Source: Adineta vaga
Taxonomy: Eukaryota > Rotifera
Direction of reading: 5' to 3'
Assembly: GCA_021613535.1 (NCBI GenBank)
Contig: CP075494.1
Location: 62,001 to 126,000 of the forward strand
Length of the DNA: 64,000 nucleotides
This document shows positions 33,475 through 43,560 of this stretch, piece by piece. Each line of letters starts with the position of its first letter. Position 1 is the stretch's first letter. The notes under the pieces are model-generated. The model saw only the letters and a program-made list of their open reading frames with translations, was not told the DNA's origin and searched no databases. Position numbers and translations under genes: made by a program.

Positions 33475-34302
33475 TCATTTTTTTTGATTGTATATAACAA
33501 GCTGTTCTTTGGTCCAGTTATAAACAACTAACATTCGTAGTTTGGTAACAGCTAGGCAATCACTAGCAGCATATCGAATTAATTCATTGCAAATTTTTTG
33601 TCCTATTGGATTTGTGCTCATTAATCGTCGACCCCATTGACTTTTAGTCCGACTCTTATCTAGGAATTCGCAAAATGTATAAGCAGTTGCTTTCTGAAGT
33701 GACCATTGATTGTTTTTATGTTTTACTGGTCGATGTGCACATGAACATAGACTATGATCATCTTCATACAAATCAAGACCACAATTATGAACAAAAATAT
33801 TATTATACCATATTCTGAAGGCACTTTGTATATTCATGGTATTCATTTGATTAAGAAGTGCCGAAGAAAATAGATCATAATCTAAAAAGTGGCTTAATTC
33901 CTCCACAACATCACCCCACGAGTAGATAATATTCGATGAATTGAAAATATTTTTAAGAAGTGATTTGATTAACCAAAAGTTAACAGTTGATGTTTGTGGT
34001 AAATGGCATGTTTCAATTAGAAGAATAGTTGATTGTCTTTGTTCAATGAATTCAATTTGAATTAATGCTGCTTCATGTGTATAATAATCATGTTCGGTAT
34101 CGATCGTATATTCCGTTGTTTTCCTTGATAATTCAATAAGATGATGTAATAATGACGGGTCAGTTGTATAATTGATACAACAGACTCGCCAATCATTGAG
34201 TGGAGTGAATTCTGGTAAAATACTTAATTGTTTATTTAAAAGTCGTTTTCGTTCATTCTTTGATAAGTTTGAATTTGATTGTAACATAATATTTCTGTGC
34301 AA
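33475..34302 (-). CDS. DEDDy 3'-5' exonuclease (RNase D-like fold)
   Basis: An intact 275-residue frame. Exo I is TIDTEHDYYTHEAALIQIEF (catalytic D-x-E). Exo II is in NIIYSWGDVVEELSHFL (D). Exo III is IRYAASDCLAVTKL (Y-x3-D), which makes it the DEDDy type. A mid-region WSLQKATAYTFCEFLDKS is typical of the Terminon-associated exonucleases. Such enzymes remove nucleotides from 3' ends using two metal ions; in Terminons the role is unproven, with trimming of telomeric 3' overhangs or element RNA as suggestions. It lies directly downstream of the Athena RT in the same orientation. A start at MLQSNSN, five residues later, is also possible. Confidence 0.85.
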   Translation of the reverse strand: MHRNIMLQSNSNLSKNERKRLLNKQLSILPEFTPLNDWRVCCINYTTDPSLLHHLIELSRKTTEYTIDTEHDYYTHEAALIQIEFIEQRQSTILLIETCHLPQTSTVNFWLIKSLLKNIFNSSNIIYSWGDVVEELSHFLDYDLFSSALLNQMNTMNIQSAFRIWYNNIFVHNCGLDLYEDDHSLCSCAHRPVKHKNNQWSLQKATAYTFCEFLDKSRTKSQWGRRLMSTNPIGQKICNELIRYAASDCLAVTKLRMLVVYNWTKEQLVIYNQKK

Positions 34303-34536
34303 CAGACTTAAAATGATTTCAATGATGAACTACTCGATTATTTGAATGCTTGACTTGAAATGTATCTAAAACAAGAAATCGAATATAAAGTATAAGAGAA
34401 AAAATGATAGAAAGAAAACATGTATAGGTTAAATGATGTGATTTATTCATAATCAATTTCAATCATGTATTATAGGGATACATCTCAAGGGATTGTTAAG
34501 GACAAATATAATGTCACATATTGAAAAATGTCTTTT

Positions 34537-35160
34537 TCAAGATGATAGTAAAGCATTGAGGGAATAAATGTGTTTTGTTGTCAATAGAATCTTGCATTTT
34601 TCATTGGATAATTTTGAATGAGTTCCAAAATATCTTGACCATTCTTCACGAAAATATTGATTGAATTCACATCTTGGACCATAATCGTAGAAATAATTGA
34701 AGTGAATTACTTGATTGTTATCATCCAATTCTTGAAGCTTTTCCGAGCGTTGTTTTTGTAGCGTAAAAAAATCAAACCATTTTTGACGAAACGAATAATA
34801 ATTCGATTGATCTGAATGGTATCGTATTGATTGTCTTTGGAAATAATCGAAGAAATTTTGTATGTGACTTTCAACAAAGAAAAATGAATAACCATTGACC
34901 AGATAGGCAAGTTCAAGATATAAACGTTCGTGATGAAAATCTTCAACGGATGAACAGTAACAAACAGCTCGAAGAAGTGCAAATTGAAGCCAATTACTAT
35001 GTTGTAGTTTTGAATGACCAACAACATAAGGTAATATATAATGTAGTCCCATTGGATCATGATATACTTTTGTGTATAATTCACCTTTTCTGTTTTCGAT
35101 ATAAGCATCCATATTGTACATTTGATCCAATCGATATTTCAAAACTAACATTAGGTTGTT
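34537..35160 (-). pseudogene. Athena RT, thumb and C-terminal part
   Basis: Continues the Penelope-like RT: GELYTKVYHDPMGLHYILPY with the following HSK..HSNWLQFALLRAVCY matches the conserved region after the catalytic centre of this class (LyTKpt...hp...ip..q..R). The GYSFFFVESHIQNFF stretch is the usual C-terminal extension. No GIY-YIG endonuclease follows, as expected for Athena. The frame just upstream (TWNKSSNMLYSYLQSL) is displaced by one base relative to this segment near 35105-35115, so the gene is frameshifted here. Ends in a stop at 34537. Confidence 0.75.
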
Positions 35161-35199
35161 GTTTTTTTAGCGATTGTAGATACGAATAAAGCATATTAG

Positions 35200-35802
35200 A
35201 AGACTTATTCCATGTAAAAAAGATGTGATCTTTATGTCTAAAAGATAGTGAGTGTCATTGCGAATAATATACAAATAAATAGAAAGAATTGTACTGACCG
35301 TCCAAATAATTATTGATTGTATTCGAATTGATCTAATATAGGTTTTTGCCATTCAAATAAATAAATGTTAGCTAAGGTTTGACTTAATGACATTGTGTTT
35401 GGACTACCTTTCTTGATTATATAAAGTTTATTTTCATATGTAAAGAGATTTTGATAGAAAAATAATTGTAGAAGATTTTTAATTGTATTGATTGATATTT
35501 TATTGACTGTATTATTTGATGATTTATCTTTTAAGAAACCTATAATTGTTTCAATCATTGTTTCATGTTTATCCAATGAATAAAAATTAGTAATTTGAAT
35601 TGTACAAAAAAGAGTTGTTGGTTTTAAACGACGTTGATCATATGCGTAATACATCAATTTTTTCATAAAATCAGCTTCGTTAGTAAATATTAAATATTTC
35701 ATTTTTTCGTCCACAAATGGTCGGATCAATTTATCAACATATTCGGCAATATTTGATGTCATACTTTGACGTGCTACTATACTTGGTATCAGTGTCAATT
35801 CG
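35200..35802 (-). pseudogene. Athena RT, palm part with altered catalytic motif
   Basis: After an acceptor at 35803 the frame reads LIPSIVARQSMTSNIAEYVD, then LFCTIQITNFYSLD (motif A region) and KKGSPNTMSLSQTLANIYLF (motif B region), diagnostic of Penelope-like RTs. An in-frame TAA follows FEYNQ, then LFGR and a 60-bp intron. The next exon reads RHKDHIFFTWN where the family has R-Y-x-D-D. The Tyr and the second catalytic Asp are both replaced by His. Together with the stop, the frameshift and the inserted cassette at 35.9-36.7 kb, this copy cannot make an active RT. The exact element family name within Athena cannot be assigned. Confidence 0.8.
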
Positions 35803-36119
35803 TTGTCCTATTTACAAACGAAATAGGTTATATAAATGAGAAAGATTGGGATGAAAAGTGGCAAAGAAAAACGAACAATAAAAGATTACTGAAGAACGAC
35901 ACTTACTTTCGAAAGACTTATATTTAATTGAGCGATAAAAATATTGGAATGAGCAATAAAAATAGTTGAAATGAGCAATAATCAAATTTAGCAATAAATA
36001 TATTGAATGAGCAATATATATAATGAATGAGGGATAATTAGATGAAATGAGCAATAATTAATTTAAATAAAATAATGTGTGTATAAAAAGGGCAATAATA
36101 ATCTGTTCATTTAATACAA

Positions 36120-36439
36120 ATGGCTCAATCGAAACGTGTAGCAGACTATATGTTTGATTCTGAAAATGACACGGAAATGCAACCTTCAAGTAATAATGAG
36201 GATGAGGGTGTAGTGTGGGTGTGAGGGCGAGGGTGGGTCTGAATATAACAAAGACACCCACATCCACAACTTGCACCTGTCCATCATTCATGAAAAACTA
36301 TGTTTGCAAGCACACCATTGGTATGTCCATTAGATTAAAATATTGCAGACCTCCACCTGAGGCAAAAAATGTAGAAATTGGTACAAAAAGGAAAAGAGGC
36401 AGACCATCGAAAGCAAAAAAAGCTTTATTGATTCAATGA
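36120..36439 (+). CDS. SWIM zinc-finger C-terminus, split by telomeric repeats
   Basis: The start MAQSKRVADYMFDSEND runs to an acidic stretch and stops in the G-rich repeat. A second frame from about 36250 reads TTCTCPSFMKNYVCKH, a SWIM C-x-C...C-x-H zinc finger, followed by KRKRGRPSKAKKA, an AT-hook-like basic tail, and a stop at 36439. SWIM fingers with such tails end MULE-type transposase-derived proteins in bdelloids. A weak intron over the repeat (donor GTGTGG at 36213) would link the halves in phase, giving a mini-protein of about 90 residues. The catalytic domain is missing. Could be a DNA-binding regulator of parent elements or simply a remnant. Confidence 0.5.
36186..36275. repeat. 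Head-to-head telomere-like repeats inside the cassette
   Basis: A G-rich run (GAGGGTGTAGTGTGGGTGTG and onward to GGGTGGG) at 36202-36238 is followed by a C-rich run (ACACCCACATCCACAACTTG) at 36255-36275. Orientation is G-strand then C-strand, the same arrangement as at 4.3 kb. Confidence 0.8.
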
Positions 36440-36669
36440 TTAGTTATATATATTCCATTTTTCTTTTTTTTCTTGCCAATTGTAAAGAAAAATAATTTAG
36501 TTTTTTTCTTTTTTGTTGCTCAAGTATGAAATTAATATTGTTACGTAGTAAACTATTTATTGTTCATTTAATATTATAAAATTGCTCATATAATGTTTTC
36601 TTATTGCTCGAAAGTTACTGCTAAATCATGTTTTAATTATTGCTCATTCCAATATTTTTATTGCTCAAA

Positions 36670-38457
36670 TTAATACAAGCCCTTTCGAAATATTCGGCAA
36701 TAAATATAGATAAGGTAATTTAACTTCCTTTGAATCAATCAATAATTTTTTGATTACATCATTATTTAATGCTTTGTGTTTTCCCAACGTTTCCAATGCA
36801 AAATTGATTGCTTCAATTCTGCCATTCAATAAATATTGTGGATCTTGCAATTGTTGTTTTTCATCATCGTTGTCTTCATCTTCATTATTATTATGACCGA
36901 TAGTCAATATGAATTCATATTTATCATTAGATTTTGACATAAAATCGTTTCCTTTTGCTATGAAATCATTCTTATTTCCTATATAGAATATATTTCGATT
37001 ATCACCTGTTCGTCGCAGTATTAAATTGTTTGTTTTTTGAGAAGATCGTATCGATTGAATTAATTTCATTTCATCAATAGCACGTTGTTGAATATGAGGT
37101 GGAATTGAAATAGCAAAAAGATCAGTAAATTTTTGATAAAAATCTGAATGAATACGCCATGATAAAGCAATGTCAATACGATGTTTTGAAAAGAGACTAG
37201 CCATTTGATGTTTTAATGGTGCATATTGCTTTTTCACAATATCGGTGATAGTTGTCGTTGTTGATTTCGACGAAAATTTAAGTCGTGATTGACAAGGTGA
37301 AACATAAGTCGGTCCTCGACTAAGTAACTGCATTTGTTTTTTATTTAATCCATGTTCAGTACCATTAATTATATTTAATAAAAATACATCAACATTTGTA
37401 TCTTCTTCAGGTTCGATTTGTTTGGATATGTTTTTCAGATTATCATAAGAACTTCGAAGAAAATAATTCACCCGATAATAATGAATCTCTCGTAAGCGAT
37501 CGGCAATATTGTCAAGACGTAGTTCTAATAGATTACTTAATGATGTTGTCATACCTTTGTTTCGTACAAGATTTCGATGATTATTTAACATTTCTTCATA
37601 TTCAAAATTGAATTTGTTTTCAGCATGATAGTATTTGAGTTCTGCTTTAGCTAGGTATGAGGCAAATGAGTCAAGTTTCATTTGTTGAAGCGTTTTTTCA
37701 TGCTTATTATCAAGTAAAAATTTCTGAACAGTATTAGATGATGTTGTAGAATCAGTTGTTAATGGCAATGCTAATTCGATATTGTTGATAAAAGCAGGAA
37801 GTTTATGATAGAAAACACGTTGTTTTAATTCAATTAATTCACGTTTCGCTTTTTCCAATTCATATTTTGATCTATGCAATCGTTCAGCTATTTCAATCTG
37901 AATAATGAAATAATGATATTAATTCTATGAAATCCATCGATTAGTTCTACTTGACTTACTTGATATTCATTTGGATTTTCTTGTTTATATTTTCTTTCAA
38001 GTATGATAGAATTGAAATTATATTTCAGTAAAGCTATTTTGAGATCTCTTTTCATTTGAAGTGGAATAATGCCATAGTGTTGAACATATTGAACGATTGA
38101 CTTTTCAATTACTGAAGTAAACCCGGTTAGACTGTTCTTTTTGTCTGTAAGTTGTTGAGTGTATTGTTCAATTTTTTCATTGATTTGTTTTAAACGTTCA
38201 TTGACAAAATTTTCATAATTGAGTTGTTCACTATTTGAATCTATTTCTGCCGTCGTCGTCGTCGTAGCAGTAATGTCTGATTGTGTCCGTTTTGCTAGCA
38301 TATCTGACATAACTTCTTCAGGCCAAACTCGTCGGTCAATTTCGATTAAATCCAAACTAGAATCATCTAGTTTGCCAGTACCAGATAGTAGATAAACAGA
38401 ATTAATCTGTTTTTGTATACGATTGGCAGTTATACGATGCATTAATAATGCTATCAT
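36670..38457 (-). pseudogene. Athena ORF, coiled-coil N-terminal part of the RT protein
   Basis: Starts MIALLMHRITANRIQKQINS (38457). Exon 1 ends at donor 37959 and exon 2 begins at 37897. The sequence has long helical and coiled-coil stretches (NERLKQINEKIEQYTQQLTD, KYELEKAKRELIELKQRV), a Thr-rich insert, then the region preceding the RT core (LLSRGPTYVSPCQSRLKF) and the first RT motif PYLYLLPNIS, where the inserted cassette cuts it. The intron position and the flanking sequence match the second copy at 63.1-64.0 kb. This is the usual long N-terminal extension of Athena RTs, probably structural or RNA-binding. Confidence 0.75.
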
Positions 38458-38791
38458 TTTTTTTTTTTTTTATTTTGCTAAAACTGCGATCATTCGATCC
38501 TAACAGTACAAAAAGTTATAGAAAAACAAACACAAAAAAAAAAGTGAACATTACTGTAACGACAAACTGGTTGAGTAGCTAACCGCCTCTCACGGTATGA
38601 TGTTTATTGACTACTCTACATGACCAGAATGTGCCGGTTTCACAATAAGACACACGTTTATATAGAGAAGAGGAAAGAGAGAGATGACCCGGAGACAATA
38701 TGATATAGAGGTGAGAGAATAGAGAACAGAAAGAGATGAACGATATCATTATCGTTACAATTACCCAGTAAAAAAAAACACCAACATATGA
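38458..38791. other. LINE 3' UTR and junction with the Athena 5' flank
   Basis: Downstream of the LINE ORF2 stop on the minus strand. No gene. An A-run (38534-38543 on the plus strand) near the Athena side may be part of the LINE 3' end, but the boundary is not certain. Confidence 0.4.
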
Positions 38792-41791
38792 TTAGCAGAA
38801 AGAATCAGGAAATGATTGTAGAAGTCCAATTTCTTGTAAATCATAATGATAAACTGAAGAGTTTTGAGGAACAGAAGAGAGCCAAGAAACTACTTTTTCA
38901 AGAATTGATAGTTGAGGAACAAATCTTTTAGATCTTCTTAAGCAACTAATTGGAAATTCTTTATCTAACCAGCTTTTTCTGAACTCACATAAGTTTGCTT
39001 TTTCGAAAATGAGATAACCATCAATTGAATTAGATAACGCAAACAAATAACGATTCCAATAGGCCGAGCATCGATCTTCAAGAGATAATTCATCAAGTAT
39101 GTGTGCAAAAAACAATTCATTCCAACAAAGACAATTAAGGGTGCGACGCAGAGAAGTATAGTAAAATTTAGACATATTTTCTTGTTGTTTACGAGTAAGT
39201 AACGGAAAAATAGGATAAATCCAAGTGAAAATAGGAAGAACATGAGAGTAAAATAAAACTTTACGAAGACGAGGAGAAGAACAACCGAAAAGTTTAAAAG
39301 AGCGAATAAGAGCTATTCTTTTTCGCACTTTACATTCAGTAAATTTAATTAATTTAGTCCAACCAAGTTTAGATGAAATAATATAACCAAGATATTTATA
39401 TTCTTTTACCCATTTAACTTGATCATTTCCATCATTATCAAATGAAATAGTAAACTTTGGGTTTCCAACCGCTCTAGCACTAAATAAAGCTTCAGTTTTA
39501 TTTCTATTTAATGATTGATCAGTTAATAAAGTATAAAATTCTAAACAATCAAGAAAAGATTTAACCCGTTTCTCAAGATCTAAACATTGATCTGTAAAAC
39601 GAATTCCTAGTTGACCAGCAAGAACTGCGGCAACATCATCAGCAAAGAAATGACTAGTACAACCAGAAAGAAACTGACTCATATCACAATGATAAGTAAT
39701 AAACAAAGTAGGAGTTAATACACTTCCTTGAGGTCCACCTTTACCAATCGAAAACAAACGAGAATGACACCCATTAAAATCAATAAAACGTTTCCTATTA
39801 CGAAGCCAAACATCAATCCAATTTAAATATGAAGAAGGAATACCAAGTTGTTTAAGTTTACCTATACATCCACTGTGCCAAATTTGATCAAAGGCTGACT
39901 TTAGATCAATAAATATAGTACAAATCGGTTCACTATTTGAGAAAATACTATAGATATCTTCTAAAAACAACAACAACCGTGTTTGTAATCGAAAATTTTC
40001 ACGGAATCCAGACTGATTGTCAGGTAGTAAACCCCTTCGAATCAGAACATCACGAAATCTATTGAGAAATAATCTTTCACCAACCTTAAGAAAAGAATCA
40101 ATAAGCGAAATAGGTCTAGTAAGTGAAGGAGAACAAATCGAATCCTTTTTAGCAAGTAAAATCATACGAGTATTTTTCCAACCAACAGGAAGAACAGCCT
40201 TTTGAAAAGAGTGGTTAAACAATTTAAGAAATAACGACCAATAATTAACATCAACAAAATCAAACATATAATTACTAAGACCATTTGCATCAATAGACTT
40301 CTTTTTACGTTTATTTTTAATAATAAGAAGCAATTCATCAAGAGTTACTTCAGGAATCTGTTCATCGGTATTATCAAAATTAATAGGTGGAGAATCTGTA
40401 TAAGGATGAGGTCTACAAATATCGGAAGTACTAAAAAAAGATTCAAAATAATCAGCTGCAATTTCACACATGGTTTTAGTATCATTAGAAACACTTCCTG
40501 AAGAATCAATAAGTCCATGAATAGAAGAAGAGGAAGGTTTAAGATGCCTTTTAGTTCTACTCCAAAAAAAATTGGAAGCAGAAGTAGAGGAATTACGAAA
40601 GTGAAGAAGAGAAGAAAGATTAGAGGAAAAAAAATTTCTCAGTTCATTTTTAGCAATTTTTCGAAGCGAATTAATCACACTTTTTAAATCAGAATTTTTT
40701 GTTCTCATCTGTTGAAAAAAAAGTGCTCGAATATATGACAGAAATGATCTGATTTCTATAGGAATAGAAGGACGATATTTATCACATGAAAAAACAATCG
40801 TGCAACGAGAAAAAAGAAGAAACAAAAACTTGCTATAATCATTATATAAAACATCAAGATTATCGACATTCCATAATTTCTCCCAAAAAGGATAAGTAAA
40901 TTCTGTAAACAGAGAAAATACCTTCCAACGAACATTTTTACCAACACGATGTTGATCCTTTTTAAAAGGAATAACAGAAAGGATCGGAACATGATCACTT
41001 GATGTCTTACGATATGTTTGAATTTTGACATTAGAACAATTAGTGAACACATAATCAATAACCCGATCCGACCTTGTAGAAGTGGGCTCATCAGTAAAAA
41101 TAGGAGAAAGAAAATTACTATCAGCCCAATCAAGAAGAACATCAGTTTTTTGTTTGTCCTGCAAAAGATCAACATTATAATCTCCGAATACAACACATTT
41201 TTTTGATAAATAGGAAGATAGATCATGCCAATTCCAAGTTTTACTATCAGGTGCATACACACCTAAAACACGTAATGTATCAATACCTTTAATATCAACG
41301 ATACAAACATTGGGAACGTTACAGATGACACGAACAACATGAATATCACTTTTAACTAAAATCAAAACACCACCATGACCGTTTTCTCCTTCCTGGAAAA
41401 ACATCTTAAAGTTATTGAAGATCTTTTCGTAAAAGGAAATTTCTAAGTTGCCAGTTTCAAGAAGAATTACTATATCAGGATTAGAAGAAGAAATTAAAAG
41501 AAGAACTTCATTCCATCTTAGACCAAGGCCTCTAACATTGAAAGATAATATAAGAAGAGAGGAAAAACTAGAAGAAGAAGAAAGCGAACTTTTTGGTACA
41601 AATAATTTCCATTTAGAAAAACAAGAAGCAAGAGTTAAACTTCCTTCCCATTCATTAAGAATAGAGGAAAAAAGATTGAAATCAAAACGCGACAAAGTAG
41701 CTTTCGCTTTAGATAACATATCATCACGTCTACAAAGATTGGAGGAAGAGATACAAGAGAAAAAAAGAGTAGAGTAAGGAGACAGAGACAT
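38792..41791 (-). CDS. LINE ORF2: APE endonuclease + reverse transcriptase
   Basis: A 999-residue intact frame. The endonuclease occupies about residues 78-275 with the family motifs SFNVRGLGLRW, LLETGN, HGGVLILVK, FGDYNVD, SDRVIDYVF and SSDHVPIL. The reverse transcriptase follows with RPISLIDSFLKVGERLFL, FIDLKSAFDQIWH, GGPQGSVLTPTLF and the catalytic FFADD. The C-terminus has the usual IPIFPLL / RRTLN region. The enzyme nicks target DNA and copies the LINE RNA at the nick. No internal stop or frameshift was found, so this copy could still work. Its start overlaps the ORF1 stop as TAATG. The LINE at 9.1-11.1 kb belongs to another lineage. Confidence 0.92.
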   Translation of the reverse strand: MSLSPYSTLFFSCISSSNLCRRDDMLSKAKATLSRFDFNLFSSILNEWEGSLTLASCFSKWKLFVPKSSLSSSSSFSSLLILSFNVRGLGLRWNEVLLLISSSNPDIVILLETGNLEISFYEKIFNNFKMFFQEGENGHGGVLILVKSDIHVVRVICNVPNVCIVDIKGIDTLRVLGVYAPDSKTWNWHDLSSYLSKKCVVFGDYNVDLLQDKQKTDVLLDWADSNFLSPIFTDEPTSTRSDRVIDYVFTNCSNVKIQTYRKTSSDHVPILSVIPFKKDQHRVGKNVRWKVFSLFTEFTYPFWEKLWNVDNLDVLYNDYSKFLFLLFSRCTIVFSCDKYRPSIPIEIRSFLSYIRALFFQQMRTKNSDLKSVINSLRKIAKNELRNFFSSNLSSLLHFRNSSTSASNFFWSRTKRHLKPSSSSIHGLIDSSGSVSNDTKTMCEIAADYFESFFSTSDICRPHPYTDSPPINFDNTDEQIPEVTLDELLLIIKNKRKKKSIDANGLSNYMFDFVDVNYWSLFLKLFNHSFQKAVLPVGWKNTRMILLAKKDSICSPSLTRPISLIDSFLKVGERLFLNRFRDVLIRRGLLPDNQSGFRENFRLQTRLLLFLEDIYSIFSNSEPICTIFIDLKSAFDQIWHSGCIGKLKQLGIPSSYLNWIDVWLRNRKRFIDFNGCHSRLFSIGKGGPQGSVLTPTLFITYHCDMSQFLSGCTSHFFADDVAAVLAGQLGIRFTDQCLDLEKRVKSFLDCLEFYTLLTDQSLNRNKTEALFSARAVGNPKFTISFDNDGNDQVKWVKEYKYLGYIISSKLGWTKLIKFTECKVRKRIALIRSFKLFGCSSPRLRKVLFYSHVLPIFTWIYPIFPLLTRKQQENMSKFYYTSLRRTLNCLCWNELFFAHILDELSLEDRCSAYWNRYLFALSNSIDGYLIFEKANLCEFRKSWLDKEFPISCLRRSKRFVPQLSILEKVVSWLSSVPQNSSVYHYDLQEIGLLQSFPDSFC

Positions 41792-41793
41792 TA
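41789..41793 (-). promoter_or_regulatory. TAATG stop-start overlap between LINE ORF1 and ORF2
   Basis: The ORF1 stop TAA and the ORF2 start ATG share one base. This UAAUG arrangement is known from SART1-type LINEs, where ORF2 is made by translation reinitiation coupled to ORF1 termination. The same mechanism is inferred here. Confidence 0.8.
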
Positions 41794-43519
41794 GTTTGTG
41801 AATTGTTTACCTTCAATAGCTTTTTTCACTTGTATACCATAACGATCCAATTTACACTTCAGATCAGCATCAAGTGTGTTTCCTTTTTTATCTTGATTTA
41901 AAGAAGATAAAAATAAGAATAAATCTTGAAACATTGGTAATAATAATTTAATAAGCATATTTTCATGACGATCAATAAAAACACTATGATGAACCAAATC
42001 CTTCTTGAAATCTTTTTGAGCGGAAGAAATTTCATTCACATTTAACATGATAAGGTCATCACCTTGTTGTTTAGCTAATAAGACTTGCTCAATTGTACTT
42101 TGTTTATCTTGTAAATTATCCAACTGCTTCTTCATTTCTGTCATAGAATTCATCAAATCATCGAGTTTCTTTAACATGGGATTATTTGCATTAATTGCAT
42201 TAATATTTGGTTGATGTGAAGGAATATGAGTATGATTATGTAACGTAGCACCTGCATAACTAACTGGTTTAGCAACATTGTTTGTATTTAAGAATTTCTT
42301 TGTTAATTCAGCACGAAATGCTTTTAACACTGGACATTTAAGCGAGGTTGACTTATGATTAGAATGACAATGAATGCATTTTTCAACTTGAGAACATGTA
42401 TGATCTTTTAAATTATCCACCTGTTCACCACATGTCCCTACAAGTTTCTTTAGTTTGAGTACACTGTTTCTTAAAATGCCCAATCGCCATACATTTTGAA
42501 CAAATGAGAACATTAGCAGGTGCTAAGTATTCTACAACATCATAAGACAAATGATTTATAAGAATACGACGATCCTTCAAAATTTTATCCCGAGTAGAAG
42601 CACAAGTTAATTCTAATTTGACCAATTTAATATCATTTTGCATTTTATTTTTTAATCTAATAACATTTTTAACATCCGGAAATTTATTTTTAATCATGTC
42701 AGTAAATTCATCGAAGTTAATATTCAAATCAACGTTTTTCATCAGTAAACTTAATTGAGATGGAATTGAAGGAAATGATTGAATCAAAAAAGATTCATCA
42801 CCTAGAACATTAGGCCAATGATCAGTTTTTAATAAAAATGAAAAGGAAAGAACATCTTTAACATAAAAATGAACATTATAATTACCACCAGAAGCATTTG
42901 AACTAAATAATCGACAATTTAATATATCAATATCAAATTGATGTACCGTTTTACAATGCTTAATTAATTCTTCTTTGATTTGGTTCATCGTAAATTTATC
43001 AGATTTAAAAAGAAGAATAAATGGAGCAAAAGGATAACGGGATTGAGCATAACGAGTTGATTCATTAGTAATTATAAACTGTTGAGAAACAATAGGACCA
43101 TTGGATAAATTATCACCAATAATATTAACATCATTACCAACAGCTGAAACACCAGCATTAACAGAATTTCCGTGCACAGAAATTTCTTTCGAATCACGTC
43201 TTGAATGTTTCTTATAAGAAACAGTAAGAAAACCATCGGCGACATCTACTGAAAGTGGACGACGTACCGAGGAACTTGAAGAATTAATAAGATGGTAATC
43301 AATAGAAGAAGAATTTAAACCAAGATCAGGATTAGCACCAAGTGATTCAAAATCGACACCAGCAACATGATCATTATCCGAATTAACATTTGAAACATTT
43401 TTAGATATTGTGGAAGACTTTTTACGAGATTCACGACAATAACCATGATTACAATCAGATTGTTCACAAATTTTACCATCATTAAGATGATTAAATTTAG
43501 AATTAGAATTAGAAGCCAT
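41791..43519 (-). pseudogene. LINE ORF1 (gag-like, zinc knuckles), one frameshift
   Basis: The start is MASNSNSKFNHLNDGK (43519). An RRM-like middle region (YPFAPFILLFKSDKFTMNQI, then KLVKLELTCAS) precedes zinc knuckles: CSKCMAIGHFKKQC is a clean C-x2-C-x4-H-x4-C. A second knuckle straddles a one-base shift at the CCC run 42436-42438, after which the frame continues (CSQVEKCIHCHSNHKS). A coiled coil follows (KLDDLMNSMTEMKKQLDNLQ). The protein would bind LINE RNA and form RNPs. The single-base shift is in a homopolymer and could be a sequencing error or a young lesion. Confidence 0.82.
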
Positions 43520-43560
43520 AGGAATGGCTTTTAAATTCCAAAAATGAGCAATAATTAAAA

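Larger units (their letters stand above)
35928..36669. mobile_element. TIR-flanked cassette with SWIM gene, inserted in the Athena RT
   Basis: Left end TTGAGCGATAAAAATATTGG (35928) and right end CCAATATTTTTATTGCTCAA are inverted repeats of about 35 bp. TTAA flanks both sides (35924-35927 and 36670-36673). The subterminal regions carry many copies of GAGCAATAA, pointing inward on the left and in complement on the right, like transposase-binding iterons. The 742-bp insert sits inside an RT exon, between YLLPNIS and the exon that precedes the intron before LIPSIVARQ. The target sequence would suit a piggyBac-like mechanism, but no transposase is present, so it is a non-autonomous cargo carrier. 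Confidence 0.75.
38540..43560 (-). mobile_element. Full-length APE-type LINE
   Basis: Two overlapping ORFs on the minus strand: a gag-like ORF1 with CCHC knuckles and an ORF2 with APE endonuclease and reverse transcriptase. Boundaries are approximate. Inserted just upstream of, and in the same direction as, the Athena RT. Apart from one frameshift in ORF1 it looks complete. Confidence 0.8.
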
